A stretch of DNA of 64,000 bases, taken from Comamonadaceae bacterium. Its GTDB lineage: Bacteria > Pseudomonadota > Gammaproteobacteria > Burkholderiales > Burkholderiaceae_C. The stretch's first letter is position 1. The number at the start of each line of letters is the position of its first letter. This document shows positions 26,931-36,813 of the stretch, piece after piece. Both the position numbers and the translations under genes were made by a program. Location of the stretch: positions 1 through 64,000 of the forward strand of contig QZKF01000011.1 in assembly GCA_003599455.1 (NCBI GenBank), written 5' to 3'. The notes under the pieces were generated by a model. It had not been told where the DNA came from. It did no database searches and saw nothing but the letters and a program-made list of their open reading frames with translations.

Positions 26931-27865
26931 GGCGCGTTGCTCCTGCCCGGGCCTTCGGCGCGCCCCGGGCGGCTGCCCACCGGTGCGGTCAGGGGCGAGG
27001 GCGGCAGCGCGGCCCCCGAGGGCGCCAGCACCAGCACGTGCAGCGTGCCCTGCACCCGCGCCAGCGGTTCGCACTGGATGCGCGCGAAAGACGACTCCGC
27101 CTGGCGCTCGACCAGGGTCACGCGCGCCACCGGCAGGCCGGCCGGGTAGACACCGTCCACGCCGCTGGTGGACAGCAGGTCGCCCTGGGCGATGTCGGCG
27201 CTGGCCAGGGTGTAGCGCAGCTCCAGCCCGTCTCCGCGGGTCGAGGGCTCGCCGTAGGCCACGCTGCGCACGCCGGTGCGCGTGTTGAGCACGGGAATGG
27301 CCTGGTCGCTGTCGATCAGCAGGGTCACTTCGGACACCAGGGGGTAGACCCGCGTGACCTGCCCGAGCACGCCGCTCTCGTCGATCACCGGCGAGCCGGC
27401 CTCGATGCCGTGGGTCTGGCCGCGGTCGATCACGATCTTGCGCGAATACGGGTCGGCCGCGTCGTACAGCACCTGGGCACCGACGGCCTGACCGCCGATG
27501 CGTTCGCGCATGGCGAGCAGCTCGCGCAGGCGCTTGTTTTCCAGGGTGATCTGCTCGAGCTGCAGGCTGCGCTCGGCCTGCACCGCAAGGCGCTTGAGCG
27601 CCTCGCCCTCACTCTGCTGGGCCGCGTGCAGCGAGGTGAAATAGCCGCCCGCCATGGACGCGAACTGCACCGGCTGCAGCACCAGCCATTGCGCCGGGTA
27701 GAGCACCGCGGCCATGGTGGTGCGGATCGGCACCGTGATGCGAAAGCGCAGGTCGGCGACCATGAGGAACAGCGCCACCGCGCTGAAGACCACCAGCTTG
27801 GACAGGGCCGACGGGCCCTGCTTGAAGAACGGGGGCGGGGTGCGGTCCAGGGTGCCCAGTGGCAT
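26927..27865 (-). CDS. mreC: Rod-shape-determining protein MreC
   Basis: Periplasmic scaffold of the elongasome, 312 residues. The sequence shows a short cytoplasmic N-terminus, a membrane helix at residues about 21-38, a coiled coil at about 68-115 and the beta-rich domain with DESGVLGQVTRVYPLVSEVT and STSGVDGVYPAGLPVARVT. The C-terminal tail is Pro/Gly/Arg-rich. It lies 60 bases downstream of mreB and is coupled to mreD. Confidence 0.94.
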   Translation of the reverse strand: MPLGTLDRTPPPFFKQGPSALSKLVVFSAVALFLMVADLRFRITVPIRTTMAAVLYPAQWLVLQPVQFASMAGGYFTSLHAAQQSEGEALKRLAVQAERSLQLEQITLENKRLRELLAMRERIGGQAVGAQVLYDAADPYSRKIVIDRGQTHGIEAGSPVIDESGVLGQVTRVYPLVSEVTLLIDSDQAIPVLNTRTGVRSVAYGEPSTRGDGLELRYTLASADIAQGDLLSTSGVDGVYPAGLPVARVTLVERQAESSFARIQCEPLARVQGTLHVLVLAPSGAALPPSPLTAPVGSRPGRAEGPGRSNAP

Positions 27866-27925
27866 GGCGCTCGGGAGGGGTCTGGTCGGGGTGGGTGGCC
27901 GCGCCGCTGTACGGACGCGGCGCGC

Positions 27926-29053
<1,128 letters not shown>

Positions 29054-29240
29054 CTAAGTGGTTGATTCCAAGGCGAAAACCGCAACGGCGCAGGGGGATG
29101 CCGTTAAACCTTGGATAATACCGTATCCCCTGTGCACAACTGCACGCAATTGGGGCGCATTTTTGCCGCTTACAAGCCGTTTCAGGGGCGATCGTCGCCT
29201 CGGGAGCGGTTTCCTCTTTCCACCCGGAACCGTTTCTGCC

Positions 29241-29540
29241 ATGTCCCTGACCCTGTCCGACATCGGGCGCATTGCCAACCTGGCGCGCCTGGAGCTGTCC
29301 GCCGCCCAGAGCGAGACCATGCGCACCCAGCTCAACGGCTTCTTCGACACCGTCGAGCAGATGAACGCGGTCGACACCACGGGCGTGGAGCCGCTGGCCC
29401 ACCCCACGGCGGTGATCGACCACGTGTCGCTGCGCCTGCGGCCCGACGTGGCCAGCGAACCGAACCAGCGCGAAGCCAACCAGAAAAGCGCACCTGCGGT
29501 CGAGCGCGGCCTGTTCCTCGTGCCCAAGGTGATCGAATGA
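29241..29540 (+). CDS. gatC: Asp/Glu-tRNA amidotransferase subunit C
   Basis: GatC, 99 residues from ATG 29241, is the small subunit that holds GatA and GatB together in the complex converting Glu-tRNA(Gln) or Asp-tRNA(Asn) to the amidated form. [19 protein letters not shown] and a C-terminal [12 protein letters not shown] are diagnostic. The open frame upstream lacks a better start. Its stop overlaps the gatA start by four bases. Confidence 0.95.
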   Translation: MSLTLSDIGRIANLARLELSAAQSETMRTQLNGFFDTVEQMNAVDTTGVEPLAHPTAVIDHVSLRLRPDVASEPNQREANQKSAPAVERGLFLVPKVIE

Positions 29541-31027
29541 ACGATCTGCACACCCTGGGCGTGGCCGAACTGGCCGCCGCCATCGCCGGCAAGCAGACCA
29601 GCAGCGTCGAGGCCGCGCAGCACCTGCTGGCCCGCGCGAAGCAGCACGCGGCGCTGGGCGCCTGGCTGGCCTTCAACGAAGACGCCACGCTGGCCCAGGC
29701 CCGCGCGGCCGACGCGCGCGTTGCCGCCGGCGAGCGCACGCCGCTGCTGGGCGTGCCGCTGGCGCACAAGGACATCTTCGTCACGCGCGACTTCCCCACC
29801 ACCGCCGGCTCGAAGATGCTGCAGGGCTACCAGAGCCCGTTCGACGCCACCGTGGTGCAGCGCCTCGGCGCCCAGGGTGCGGTCACGCTGGGCAAGCTCA
29901 ACTGCGACGAGTTCGCCATGGGCGGCAGCAACGAGAACTCGGCCTACGGGCCGGCGCACAACCCCTGGGACACCACGCGCGTACCGGGCGGCTCCTCGGG
30001 TGGCACGGCGGTGGCCGTGGCCGCGCGCCTGCTGCCGGCCGCCACCGGCACCGACACCGGCGGCTCGATCCGCCAGCCCGCGAGCTTCTGCGGCGTCACC
30101 GGCATCAAGCCCACTTATGGCCGTTGTTCGCGCTACGGCATGGTGGCCTTCGCCTCCAGCCTGGACCAGGCCGGCCCGATGGCGCGCAGCGCCGCCGACT
30201 GCGCCCTGCTGCTCAGCGCCATGGCCGGCCCCGACATCGACCGCGACTCCACCAGCCTCGACCACCCGGCCGAGGACTACAGCGCGCTGCTCGGCCGTCC
30301 GCGCGAAGGCGCCAGCGCCGCGCTGCCGCTCAAGGGCCTGCGCATCGGCCTGCCGAAGGAGTTTTTCGGCGAGGGCAGCGCGCCCGACGTGCTGGCCGCC
30401 GTGCGCGCCGCGCTGGCCGAGTACGAGAAGCTGGGCGCCACGCTGCTGGACATTTCACTGCCGCGCACCGAGTTGTCCATTCCGGTGTACTACGTCATCG
30501 CCCCGGCCGAGGCGTCGAGCAACCTCAGCCGCTTCGACGGCGTGAAGTTCGGCCACCGCGCCGCGCAGTACGACGACCTGATCGACATGTACAAGAAGTC
30601 GCGCAGCGAAGGTTTCGGCCCCGAGGTGCAGCGCCGCATCATGATCGGCACCTACGTGCTGAGCCATGGCTACTACGACGCCTACTACCTGCAGGCGCAG
30701 AAGATCCGCCGCCTGATCGCGCAGGACTTCCAGGCCGCGTTCGCGCAGTGCGACCTGATCGCCGGCCCGGTGGCGCCCACCGTGGCCTGGAAGATCGGCG
30801 AGAAAAGCGACGACCCGCTGGCCAACTACCTGGCCGACATCTACACGCTCTCCACCAGCCTGGCCGGCCTGCCCGGCATGAGCGTGCCGGCCGGCTTCGG
30901 CGCGGGCGGCATGCCGGTGGGTCTGCAACTCGTGGCCAACCATTTCCAGGAAAGCCCGCTGCTGCAGGCCGCGCACGCTTTCCAGCAAGCGACCGACTGG
31001 CACACCCGCGCTCCGCAAGGTTATTGA
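29537..31027 (+). CDS. gatA: Asp/Glu-tRNA amidotransferase subunit A
   Basis: Amidase subunit that releases ammonia from glutamine, 496 residues starting at ATG 29537 inside the gatC stop. The Ser-cisSer-Lys triad is visible as K78 (LAHKDIF), S153 ([12 protein letters not shown]) and S177 (DTGGSIRQP). The amidase-signature region is complete and the length normal. It is followed by gatB after a one-base gap, so gatCAB is one operon. Confidence 0.97.
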   Translation: MNDLHTLGVAELAAAIAGKQTSSVEAAQHLLARAKQHAALGAWLAFNEDATLAQARAADARVAAGERTPLLGVPLAHKDIFVTRDFPTTAGSKMLQGYQSPFDATVVQRLGAQGAVTLGKLNCDEFAMGGSNENSAYGPAHNPWDTTRVPGGSSGGTAVAVAARLLPAATGTDTGGSIRQPASFCGVTGIKPTYGRCSRYGMVAFASSLDQAGPMARSAADCALLLSAMAGPDIDRDSTSLDHPAEDYSALLGRPREGASAALPLKGLRIGLPKEFFGEGSAPDVLAAVRAALAEYEKLGATLLDISLPRTELSIPVYYVIAPAEASSNLSRFDGVKFGHRAAQYDDLIDMYKKSRSEGFGPEVQRRIMIGTYVLSHGYYDAYYLQAQKIRRLIAQDFQAAFAQCDLIAGPVAPTVAWKIGEKSDDPLANYLADIYTLSTSLAGLPGMSVPAGFGAGGMPVGLQLVANHFQESPLLQAAHAFQQATDWHTRAPQGY

Positions 31028-31028
31028 C

Positions 31029-32483
31029 ATGAGTTCCAGCACCTCCCTCCTGGTCCGCGGTTACGAAGTCGTCATCGGCTTCGAAACCCACGCCCAGCTC
31101 GCCACGCAATCGAAGATCTTCAGCCGCGCGCCCACCGCCTTCGGTGCCGAACCCAACACCCAGGCCTGCGCGGTCGACTTGGCCCTGCCCGGCACGCTGC
31201 CGGTGATGAACAAGGCGGCCGTCGAGCTCGCCATTCGCCTGGGTCTGGCACTGGGCTCGCACATCGCCGAACACAGCGTGTTCGCGCGCAAGAACTACTT
31301 CTACCCCGACCTGCCCAAGGGCTACCAGATCAGCCAGTTCGAGATCCCGGTGGTGCAGGGCGGCGAGGTGTCGTTTTTCCTCGGCGACGAGAAGAAGACC
31401 GTGCGCCTGGTGCGCGCGCACCTGGAAGAGGACGCGGGCAAGAGCCTGCACGAGGACTTCATCGGCCAGAGCGGCATCGACCTCAACCGCGCCGGCACGC
31501 CGCTGCTGGAAATCGTGACCGAGCCCGACATGCGCTCCAGCGCCGAGGCCGTGGCCTACGCGAAAGAGCTGCACAAGATCGTGACCTGGATCGGCATCTG
31601 CGACGGCAACATGCAGGAGGGCTCGTTCCGCTGCGACGCCAACGTCTCGGTGCGCAAGCCCGGTGCGCCGCTGGGCACGCGCCGCGAGATCAAGAACCTG
31701 AACAGCTTCAAGTTCATGCAGCAGGCGATCGACTACGAGATCCGCTGGCAGATCGAGGAGATCGAGGACGGCCGCGCGATCCAGCAGGCCACCGTGCTGT
31801 TCGACCCCGACACCGGCGAGACGCGCGCCATGCGCACCAAGGAAGACGCGGCCGACTACCGCTATTTCCCCGACCCGGATTTGCCGCCGCTGGTGATTGC
31901 GCGCGAGTGGGTGGAGCAGGTGAGGGCGTCGATGCCCGAGCTGCCGCGCGCCATGGCCGAGCGCCTCGTGCGCGACTACGGCCTGCCCGAGTACGACGCC
32001 ACCACGCTCACGCAGAGCCCGGCGATGGCGGCCTACTTCGAGACCGCGGCCCAGGCCAGCGGTCAGGCCAAGCTCGTGAGCAACTGGATCATGGGCGAGG
32101 TCTCGCGCCGGCTCAACGCCGACGAAGGCGACATGGCCAGCGTGCCGGTGAGTGCCGCGCAACTGGCCGCGCTGATCGGGCGCATTTCCGATGGCACGGT
32201 GTCGAACAATGCCGCGAAGCAGGTGTTCGACGCGCTGTGGACCGGTGAGGGCCAGGACGTCGACGCCGTCATCGAAGCCAGGGGCCTCAAGCAGATGAAC
32301 GACACCGGCGCGCTGGAAAAGATCGTCGACGAGGTGATGGCCGCCAACGCCGACAACGTGGCCCAGTTCCGCGCCGGCAAGGAAAAGGCCTTCAACGCGC
32401 TGGTCGGTCAGGTCATGAAGGCGAGCAAGGGCAAGGCCAACCCGCAACAGGTGAACGACCTGCTGCGCCAGAAACTCGGTTGA
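31029..32483 (+). CDS. gatB: Asp/Glu-tRNA amidotransferase subunit B
   Basis: Kinase/transamidase subunit that phosphorylates the mischarged aminoacyl-tRNA and amidates it, 484 residues. [39 protein letters not shown] and the [10 protein letters not shown] stretch are family motifs. The C-terminal YqeY-like tail (from about residue 410), ending [16 protein letters not shown], binds the tRNA. Its ATG lies two bases after the gatA stop. Its stop codon directly abuts the convergent DUF4124 gene. Confidence 0.97.
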   Translation: MSSSTSLLVRGYEVVIGFETHAQLATQSKIFSRAPTAFGAEPNTQACAVDLALPGTLPVMNKAAVELAIRLGLALGSHIAEHSVFARKNYFYPDLPKGYQISQFEIPVVQGGEVSFFLGDEKKTVRLVRAHLEEDAGKSLHEDFIGQSGIDLNRAGTPLLEIVTEPDMRSSAEAVAYAKELHKIVTWIGICDGNMQEGSFRCDANVSVRKPGAPLGTRREIKNLNSFKFMQQAIDYEIRWQIEEIEDGRAIQQATVLFDPDTGETRAMRTKEDAADYRYFPDPDLPPLVIAREWVEQVRASMPELPRAMAERLVRDYGLPEYDATTLTQSPAMAAYFETAAQASGQAKLVSNWIMGEVSRRLNADEGDMASVPVSAAQLAALIGRISDGTVSNNAAKQVFDALWTGEGQDVDAVIEARGLKQMNDTGALEKIVDEVMAANADNVAQFRAGKEKAFNALVGQVMKASKGKANPQQVNDLLRQKLG

Positions 32484-33179
32484 TCAGCGCGAGGCCGCCG
32501 GGCTGCCGGAGCGGGCGCCGCCCGCAGCCGCCCACAGCTGCTTGAGCTTGACCAGCTCTTCGTCGAAACGCGCGTTGATGCGCTGCTTCTCCTGGGCCTG
32601 CTCGTCCAGGAAGCGCTTCTGCACCACCATCTGCTTCTCGTTGTCTTCGAGCTTGCGCTTGAGCCAGTTGGGCGCCTTGCTGATGTCGCCCTGGTAGAAC
32701 TCGAGCTCGACCTGGATCTCCTTGCGCTGCGCCACCAGCGCGAGCTCGCGCTTGTTGACCGCGCCGACCACCTCGTCGATCTGCGCCAGCGCCTCGGCGC
32801 GCTCCTTGTCGTGCACGACCTGCGTGGGGTAGCGGATCAGCAAGGCGCGGTCGCGGCGTTTTTCTTCCTGCACGCGGGCGCGCTGCTCGTCTTCCAGCTT
32901 GCGCTGGGCCTCGAGCTTGGCGCGCTCGTCGGCGGTGTAGCTCGGCGGCAGCGTTTTGCGCACGGTGCCGGTGTTGCCGAGCTGGTGCTGTTCGCGGTCC
33001 AGGCACTCGACGATCGGCCGGTCCGAGGTGAGGCGGCGACCCTTGCTGTCGACGCAGGTGTAGATGCTGCTGCCCTGGGCATGAGCCGCGACCCACACGC
33101 CCCCGCCCACCAGCAGGGCGCAGCCGGCGACCCACATGCGGGGTTGCGAAAAGGGGAGGAGGTATCGGCGGATGGACAT
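32484..33179 (-). CDS. DUF4124-domain periplasmic protein with coiled coil
   Basis: The ATG at 33179 gives 231 residues with a signal peptide (residues about 1-35, ending AAHAQ). A DUF4124-like segment IYTCVDSKGRRLTSDRPIVE follows at about 38-60, then a long charged coiled-coil region (about 88-220) rich in Glu, Lys and Arg. The protein should be exported. The function of DUF4124 is unknown; it occurs in envelope proteins of betaproteobacteria. It sits ten bases downstream of pyrE on the same strand and may share its transcript. Confidence 0.8.
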   Translation of the reverse strand: MSIRRYLLPFSQPRMWVAGCALLVGGGVWVAAHAQGSSIYTCVDSKGRRLTSDRPIVECLDREQHQLGNTGTVRKTLPPSYTADERAKLEAQRKLEDEQRARVQEEKRRDRALLIRYPTQVVHDKERAEALAQIDEVVGAVNKRELALVAQRKEIQVELEFYQGDISKAPNWLKRKLEDNEKQMVVQKRFLDEQAQEKQRINARFDEELVKLKQLWAAAGGARSGSPAASR

Positions 33180-33189
33180 GTCGGGAGTA

Positions 33190-33906
33190 TCAGGAGACGC
33201 CGTAGCGCTGACGGTACGCCAGCACACGCTCGCGGTGCGCGTCATGCTCCCCGCCGGTGTGGACGGACAGATACTGCAACAAATCGGCCAGCCTCGCAAT
33301 CGTACAAACTTGCATCCCGAGCTCGCGTTGCACGTATTGCACAGCGCTGTGGTCCACGTCGCGCATGCGGCCGTCCGGCCCGGCTTCGGTGGCCTTTTCC
33401 TGCCGGTCCAGCGCGATCGCGATCGCGTGCGGCGTGGCGCCCGCGGCCCGGATCAGCGCAATCGACTCGCGCGCGGCGGTGCCGGCCGACATCACGTCGT
33501 CCACGATCAGCACCCGGCCCTTGAGCGGCGCGCCCACCAGGGTGCCGCCCTCGCCGTGGTCCTTGGCTTCCTTGCGGTTGTAGGCGAAAGGCACGTTGCG
33601 GCCCAGCCGCGCGAGCTCGATGGACACCGCCGCGCCGAGGGGAATGCCCTTGTACGCGGGGCCAAAGATCATGTCGAATTCGATGCCGCTGGCGAGCAGG
33701 GCTTTTGCATAGAATTGCGCGAGCCGGCTCAGCTTGGCGCCGTCGTCGAACAGCCCGGCGTTGAAAAAGTAGGGGCTCATGCGCCCGGCCTTGGTCTTGA
33801 ACTCGCCAAAGCGCAGCACGCCGGCGTCGACGCAAAACTGCACGAATTCCTGCGCCAGCACAGCATCCGGCGTGCCGGCCTTCGCCGCGCCCGTATCCAA
33901 CTCCAT
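33190..33906 (-). CDS. pyrE: Orotate phosphoribosyltransferase
   Basis: Adds phosphoribosyl from PRPP to orotate in pyrimidine synthesis. The PRPP loop GRVLIVDDVMSAGTA and the N-terminal FGEFKTKAGRMSPYFFNAG are diagnostic. The ATG at 33906 gives 238 residues; a GTG at 33861 (VLAQEFVQF) could be the true start because the first 15 residues are poorly conserved. Start codons of pyrE and the divergent exonuclease gene lie within about ten bases of each other, so each promoter must sit inside the other gene's coding sequence. Confidence 0.95.
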   Translation of the reverse strand: MELDTGAAKAGTPDAVLAQEFVQFCVDAGVLRFGEFKTKAGRMSPYFFNAGLFDDGAKLSRLAQFYAKALLASGIEFDMIFGPAYKGIPLGAAVSIELARLGRNVPFAYNRKEAKDHGEGGTLVGAPLKGRVLIVDDVMSAGTAARESIALIRAAGATPHAIAIALDRQEKATEAGPDGRMRDVDHSAVQYVQRELGMQVCTIARLADLLQYLSVHTGGEHDAHRERVLAYRQRYGVS

Positions 33907-33916
33907 GGAGACATCC

Positions 33917-34708
33917 TTGTTCAAACTGACCAGCCTCAACCTCAACGGCATCCGCTCCGCCACCACCAAGGGTCTGGAGAAGTGGCTGGCCGCGCACCGG
34001 CCCGATTGTATTTGCGTGCAGGAGGTCAAGGCGCAGGCACCCGATGTGAGTGGCCGCTTTGAAGAACTCGCCGGTCTCAAGGGCCATTTCCACTACGCGC
34101 AGAAGAAGGGGTATTCGGGCACGGCGGTCTACACCCGCCACGAGCCCAGCGAGGTGGTCATCGGCTTCGGTTCGCGCGAGTTCGACGACGAGGGCCGTTT
34201 CACCGAGCTGCGCTTCGACACGCCGCAGCGCAAGTTCTCGGTCCTGAGCGTCTACTTTCCGAGCGGCTCGTCCGGCCCGGAGCGGCAGGAAGCCAAGTAC
34301 CGCTTTCTGGACGCCTTCTACCCGCACCTGCAGGCGCTCAAGGGCAGCCGCGAGTTCATCCTGTGTGGCGACGTGAACATCGCCCACCAGCAGAAAGACC
34401 TGAAGAACTGGCGCAGCAACCAGAAGAACAGCGGCTTCCTGCCCGAAGAGCGCGCCTGGATGACCAAGCTGCTGGACGAGGCCGGTCTGGTCGACGTGTA
34501 CCGCCGCCTGCAGCCCGACACCACCGACACCTGCTACACGTGGTGGAGCAACCGCGGCCAGGCCTATGCGAACAACGTGGGGTGGCGGCTCGACTACCAC
34601 CTGGCCACGCCGGCGCTGGCTGCGCTGGCCCGCAGCGAGTCCATCTACAAGGGCGAGAAGTTCAGCGACCACGCGCCCATCACGATCGACTACGAATTCA
34701 AGCTCTGA
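33917..34708 (+). CDS. xth: Exodeoxyribonuclease III
   Basis: AP endonuclease/3'-5' exonuclease of the EEP superfamily, 263 residues. The TTG at 33917 is preferred because homologues begin FKLTSLNLNGIRSA and GGAG (33907-33910) lies six bases upstream; an ATG at 33905 would add four residues. Catalytic motifs LNLNG, QEVKAQ, GYSGTAVYTR, CGDVNIAH, RLDYHLA and SDHAPITIDYE are all present. The start region is nearly shared with pyrE. It is convergent with the DM13 gene, the stops being seven bases apart. Confidence 0.94.
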   Translation: MFKLTSLNLNGIRSATTKGLEKWLAAHRPDCICVQEVKAQAPDVSGRFEELAGLKGHFHYAQKKGYSGTAVYTRHEPSEVVIGFGSREFDDEGRFTELRFDTPQRKFSVLSVYFPSGSSGPERQEAKYRFLDAFYPHLQALKGSREFILCGDVNIAHQQKDLKNWRSNQKNSGFLPEERAWMTKLLDEAGLVDVYRRLQPDTTDTCYTWWSNRGQAYANNVGWRLDYHLATPALAALARSESIYKGEKFSDHAPITIDYEFKL

Positions 34709-34715
34709 GCAAGCC

Positions 34716-35186
34716 TCAGCGGTACTGCGCCGCCGAGATGAACTCGCCGAAGGTCTCGCACCACACCACGACCGTGTTGTAGGCCGCGGGGTCCACGCCC
34801 TGCGGCAGCGCGAGCACGAAGTTCTCGAAAGTCTTCACGTCGCCCACGCGCAGCGAGGCCGCCTTGATGCGCAGGAAGCCGGCCTCGTCCTGCACGAACG
34901 CGGGCGCGAGGTAGAGCTTGTAGTCGGGTCCGGGCGCGAGGCGGCCCATCAGCGCCACGGCCGTCGGGCCCACCGACACCGTGCCTTCGCCCCAGTGCAG
35001 GGCATCGCTGCCGGCAAGGTCGCGGCGGAACTGGCCGGTGAACCGCGCCTTCGCGGCCAGCGCGCTCACCTCGGCGGCATCGGGCGCGGGCGGTGCTATC
35101 AGGATCGGCAGCAGGTAAATGCCGGCGGCAAACCCGGCCAGGGCCACCACCGCATGGGACGCGAGCAGGATCAGGGCCTTCTTCAT
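34716..35186 (-). CDS. DM13-domain membrane-anchored protein
   Basis: The ATG at 35186 gives 156 residues with one hydrophobic N-terminal segment (MKKALILLASHAVVALAGFA) that is a signal or anchor. Residues about 45-156 form a DM13 domain, ending in AYNTVVVWCETFGEFISAAQ with the conserved tryptophan-cysteine pair. DM13 has been proposed to take part in electron transfer or to bind redox partners. It is divergent from the MBL-fold gene (51 bases between the starts) and no cytochrome gene is next to it. Confidence 0.8.
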   Translation of the reverse strand: MKKALILLASHAVVALAGFAAGIYLLPILIAPPAPDAAEVSALAAKARFTGQFRRDLAGSDALHWGEGTVSVGPTAVALMGRLAPGPDYKLYLAPAFVQDEAGFLRIKAASLRVGDVKTFENFVLALPQGVDPAAYNTVVVWCETFGEFISAAQYR

Positions 35187-35237
35187 GTCGCAGGTTGTAC
35201 ACCAGGCCACCTAGAATCGGGCTCTTTTCAGACCACC

Positions 35238-35879
35238 ATGCTGCGCTACCTCACCGTCCCCGTCACCGCCTTTGCGCAGAACTGCTCGCTCGTCTGGTGC
35301 GACGAGACGATGGACGCCGCCGTGATCGACCCCGGGGGCGATCTCGAACGCCTGCTCGCCGAGGTGCAGCGCCTGGGCATCCACCTCAAGGCGATCTGGC
35401 AGACCCACGCGCACATCGACCACGCGGGTGGCACCGCCGAGCTGGCGCGCCGCCTGGGTCTGCCCATCATCGGCCCGCACCCGGGCGACCAGTTCTGGAT
35501 CACCGGCCTGCCGCAGCAGAGCGCCATGTTCGGCTTTCCACCTTCAGAGACCTTCACGCCCACGCGCTGGCTCGCCGATGGCGACACGGTGCAGATCGGC
35601 CGCTGCACGCTGAACGTGCGCCACTGCCCGGGCCACACGCCCGGCCATGTGGTGTTCCATTCGCCCGAGGCGAAACGCGCCTTCGTGGGCGACGTGCTGT
35701 TCGCCGGCAGCATCGGTCGCACCGATTTTCCGCAGGGCAACCACGCGCAGCTGATCGCCAGCATCAAGGAGCGCCTGTGGCCCATGGGCGACGAGACGGT
35801 GTTCATTCCCGGCCATGGCCCTGAGAGCACGTTTGGCGAAGAACGGCGCAGCAACCCCTACGTGGGGGAGCGGGCTTAG
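35238..35879 (+). CDS. MBL-fold metallohydrolase (glyoxalase II-like, YcbL type)
   Basis: A 213-residue metallo-beta-lactamase-fold hydrolase with metal ligands H57, H59, D61 and H62 in THAHIDH, H133 in CPGHTPGH, D152 in FVGDVLF and H193 in IPGHGPEST. The short form without the C-terminal glutathione domain resembles YcbL, a type II glyoxalase, though other thioester substrates are possible. TAGAAT at 35212-35217 may be its -10 box. Its stop overlaps the convergent M48 peptidase stop by four bases. Confidence 0.85.
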   Translation: MLRYLTVPVTAFAQNCSLVWCDETMDAAVIDPGGDLERLLAEVQRLGIHLKAIWQTHAHIDHAGGTAELARRLGLPIIGPHPGDQFWITGLPQQSAMFGFPPSETFTPTRWLADGDTVQIGRCTLNVRHCPGHTPGHVVFHSPEAKRAFVGDVLFAGSIGRTDFPQGNHAQLIASIKERLWPMGDETVFIPGHGPESTFGEERRSNPYVGERA

Positions 35880-36742
35880 CCCTTGCGAGCCTGCTCGTAC
35901 AGCCCCTGCACGCGCGGCACGTTGGCTTCGAGCTCGCGGATGCGGTCAGGGCCGCTGGGGTGGGTGGAGAGGAAGCTGGCATTCGAACCACCGCTGTTGG
36001 CGGCCATCTTCTGCCACAGGCTCACGCTGGCCTGGGGCCGGTAGGCCGAGCGGGCCGCGAGTTCCAGGCCCACGAGGTCGGCCTCGGTCTCGTCTTCGCG
36101 GCTGAACTTGAGCGTGATCAGCTGGGTGCCGATATTGGCCGCCACGTCGCCGAGCTGGCCCAGACCGAGCAGCTGCGACAGCACGGACAGGCCCATGCCG
36201 GTGGCGTTGCTCTTGGCAACCCGCGCCCGCGCATGTTCACGCAAAGCGTGTGCCATTTCGTGGCCCATGATCATGGCGGTCTCGTCGTCGCTCAGGCTGA
36301 GTTTTTCGAGGATGCCGGTGTAGAAGGCGATCTTGCCGCCAGGCATGCAGAAGGCGTTGACCTGGGCGCTCTGGATCAGGTTCACTTCCCATTTCCACTG
36401 CCTGGCGCGGTCGTTCCATTGCGGCGAGTGGGGAATGATGCGCTGCGCGATGGTGCGCAGGCGCTGCACCTGCGGGTGGTTGGCCGGCAGCAGCACCTTC
36501 TTGGCGTTGGCCTCGGCCATCATCTGCGCGTACTGCTGGTTGGCCGCGCCCTCCAGTTCATCGGCCGGCACCAGCTGGCGCAGGGCGGATGCCTGGCCCA
36601 CGTCCACCTGTGCCACCGCGGGCAGCGCGGCGCTGGCGGCCGCGGCGGTGCCGGCCAGCATGAAGGCGCGCCGGGCCGACCACACGTGTTCCGGCCGGGC
36701 AGGTGAGGCAGAGGGGGATTTGAGGTCGCAGAGCAGGCACAT
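35876..36742 (-). CDS. M48 family metallopeptidase with Tat-like signal
   Basis: A 288-residue peptidase from ATG 36742. The zinc site HEMAH (H161, E162, H165) and the third ligand in ETEADLVG (about E220) are intact, as in periplasmic M48/BepA/LoiP proteases of outer-membrane quality control. The N-terminus has RR followed by a hydrophobic segment (SARRAFMLAGTAAAASAALP, residues 23-42), a twin-arginine-like signal; export by Tat would be unusual for this family. A short MCLLCDL precedes it. It is divergent from the AmpG-like gene, and the GTG that could start that gene lies only three bases away. Confidence 0.88.
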   Translation of the reverse strand: MCLLCDLKSPSASPARPEHVWSARRAFMLAGTAAAASAALPAVAQVDVGQASALRQLVPADELEGAANQQYAQMMAEANAKKVLLPANHPQVQRLRTIAQRIIPHSPQWNDRARQWKWEVNLIQSAQVNAFCMPGGKIAFYTGILEKLSLSDDETAMIMGHEMAHALREHARARVAKSNATGMGLSVLSQLLGLGQLGDVAANIGTQLITLKFSREDETEADLVGLELAARSAYRPQASVSLWQKMAANSGGSNASFLSTHPSGPDRIRELEANVPRVQGLYEQARKG

Positions 36743-36813
36743 GCGTGAATAATAGACAAAGCCGCGCCCTTGTGCGCGCCGAGCAAACCCTGCCCCTTCA
36801 ACGCCCCTCCCGC

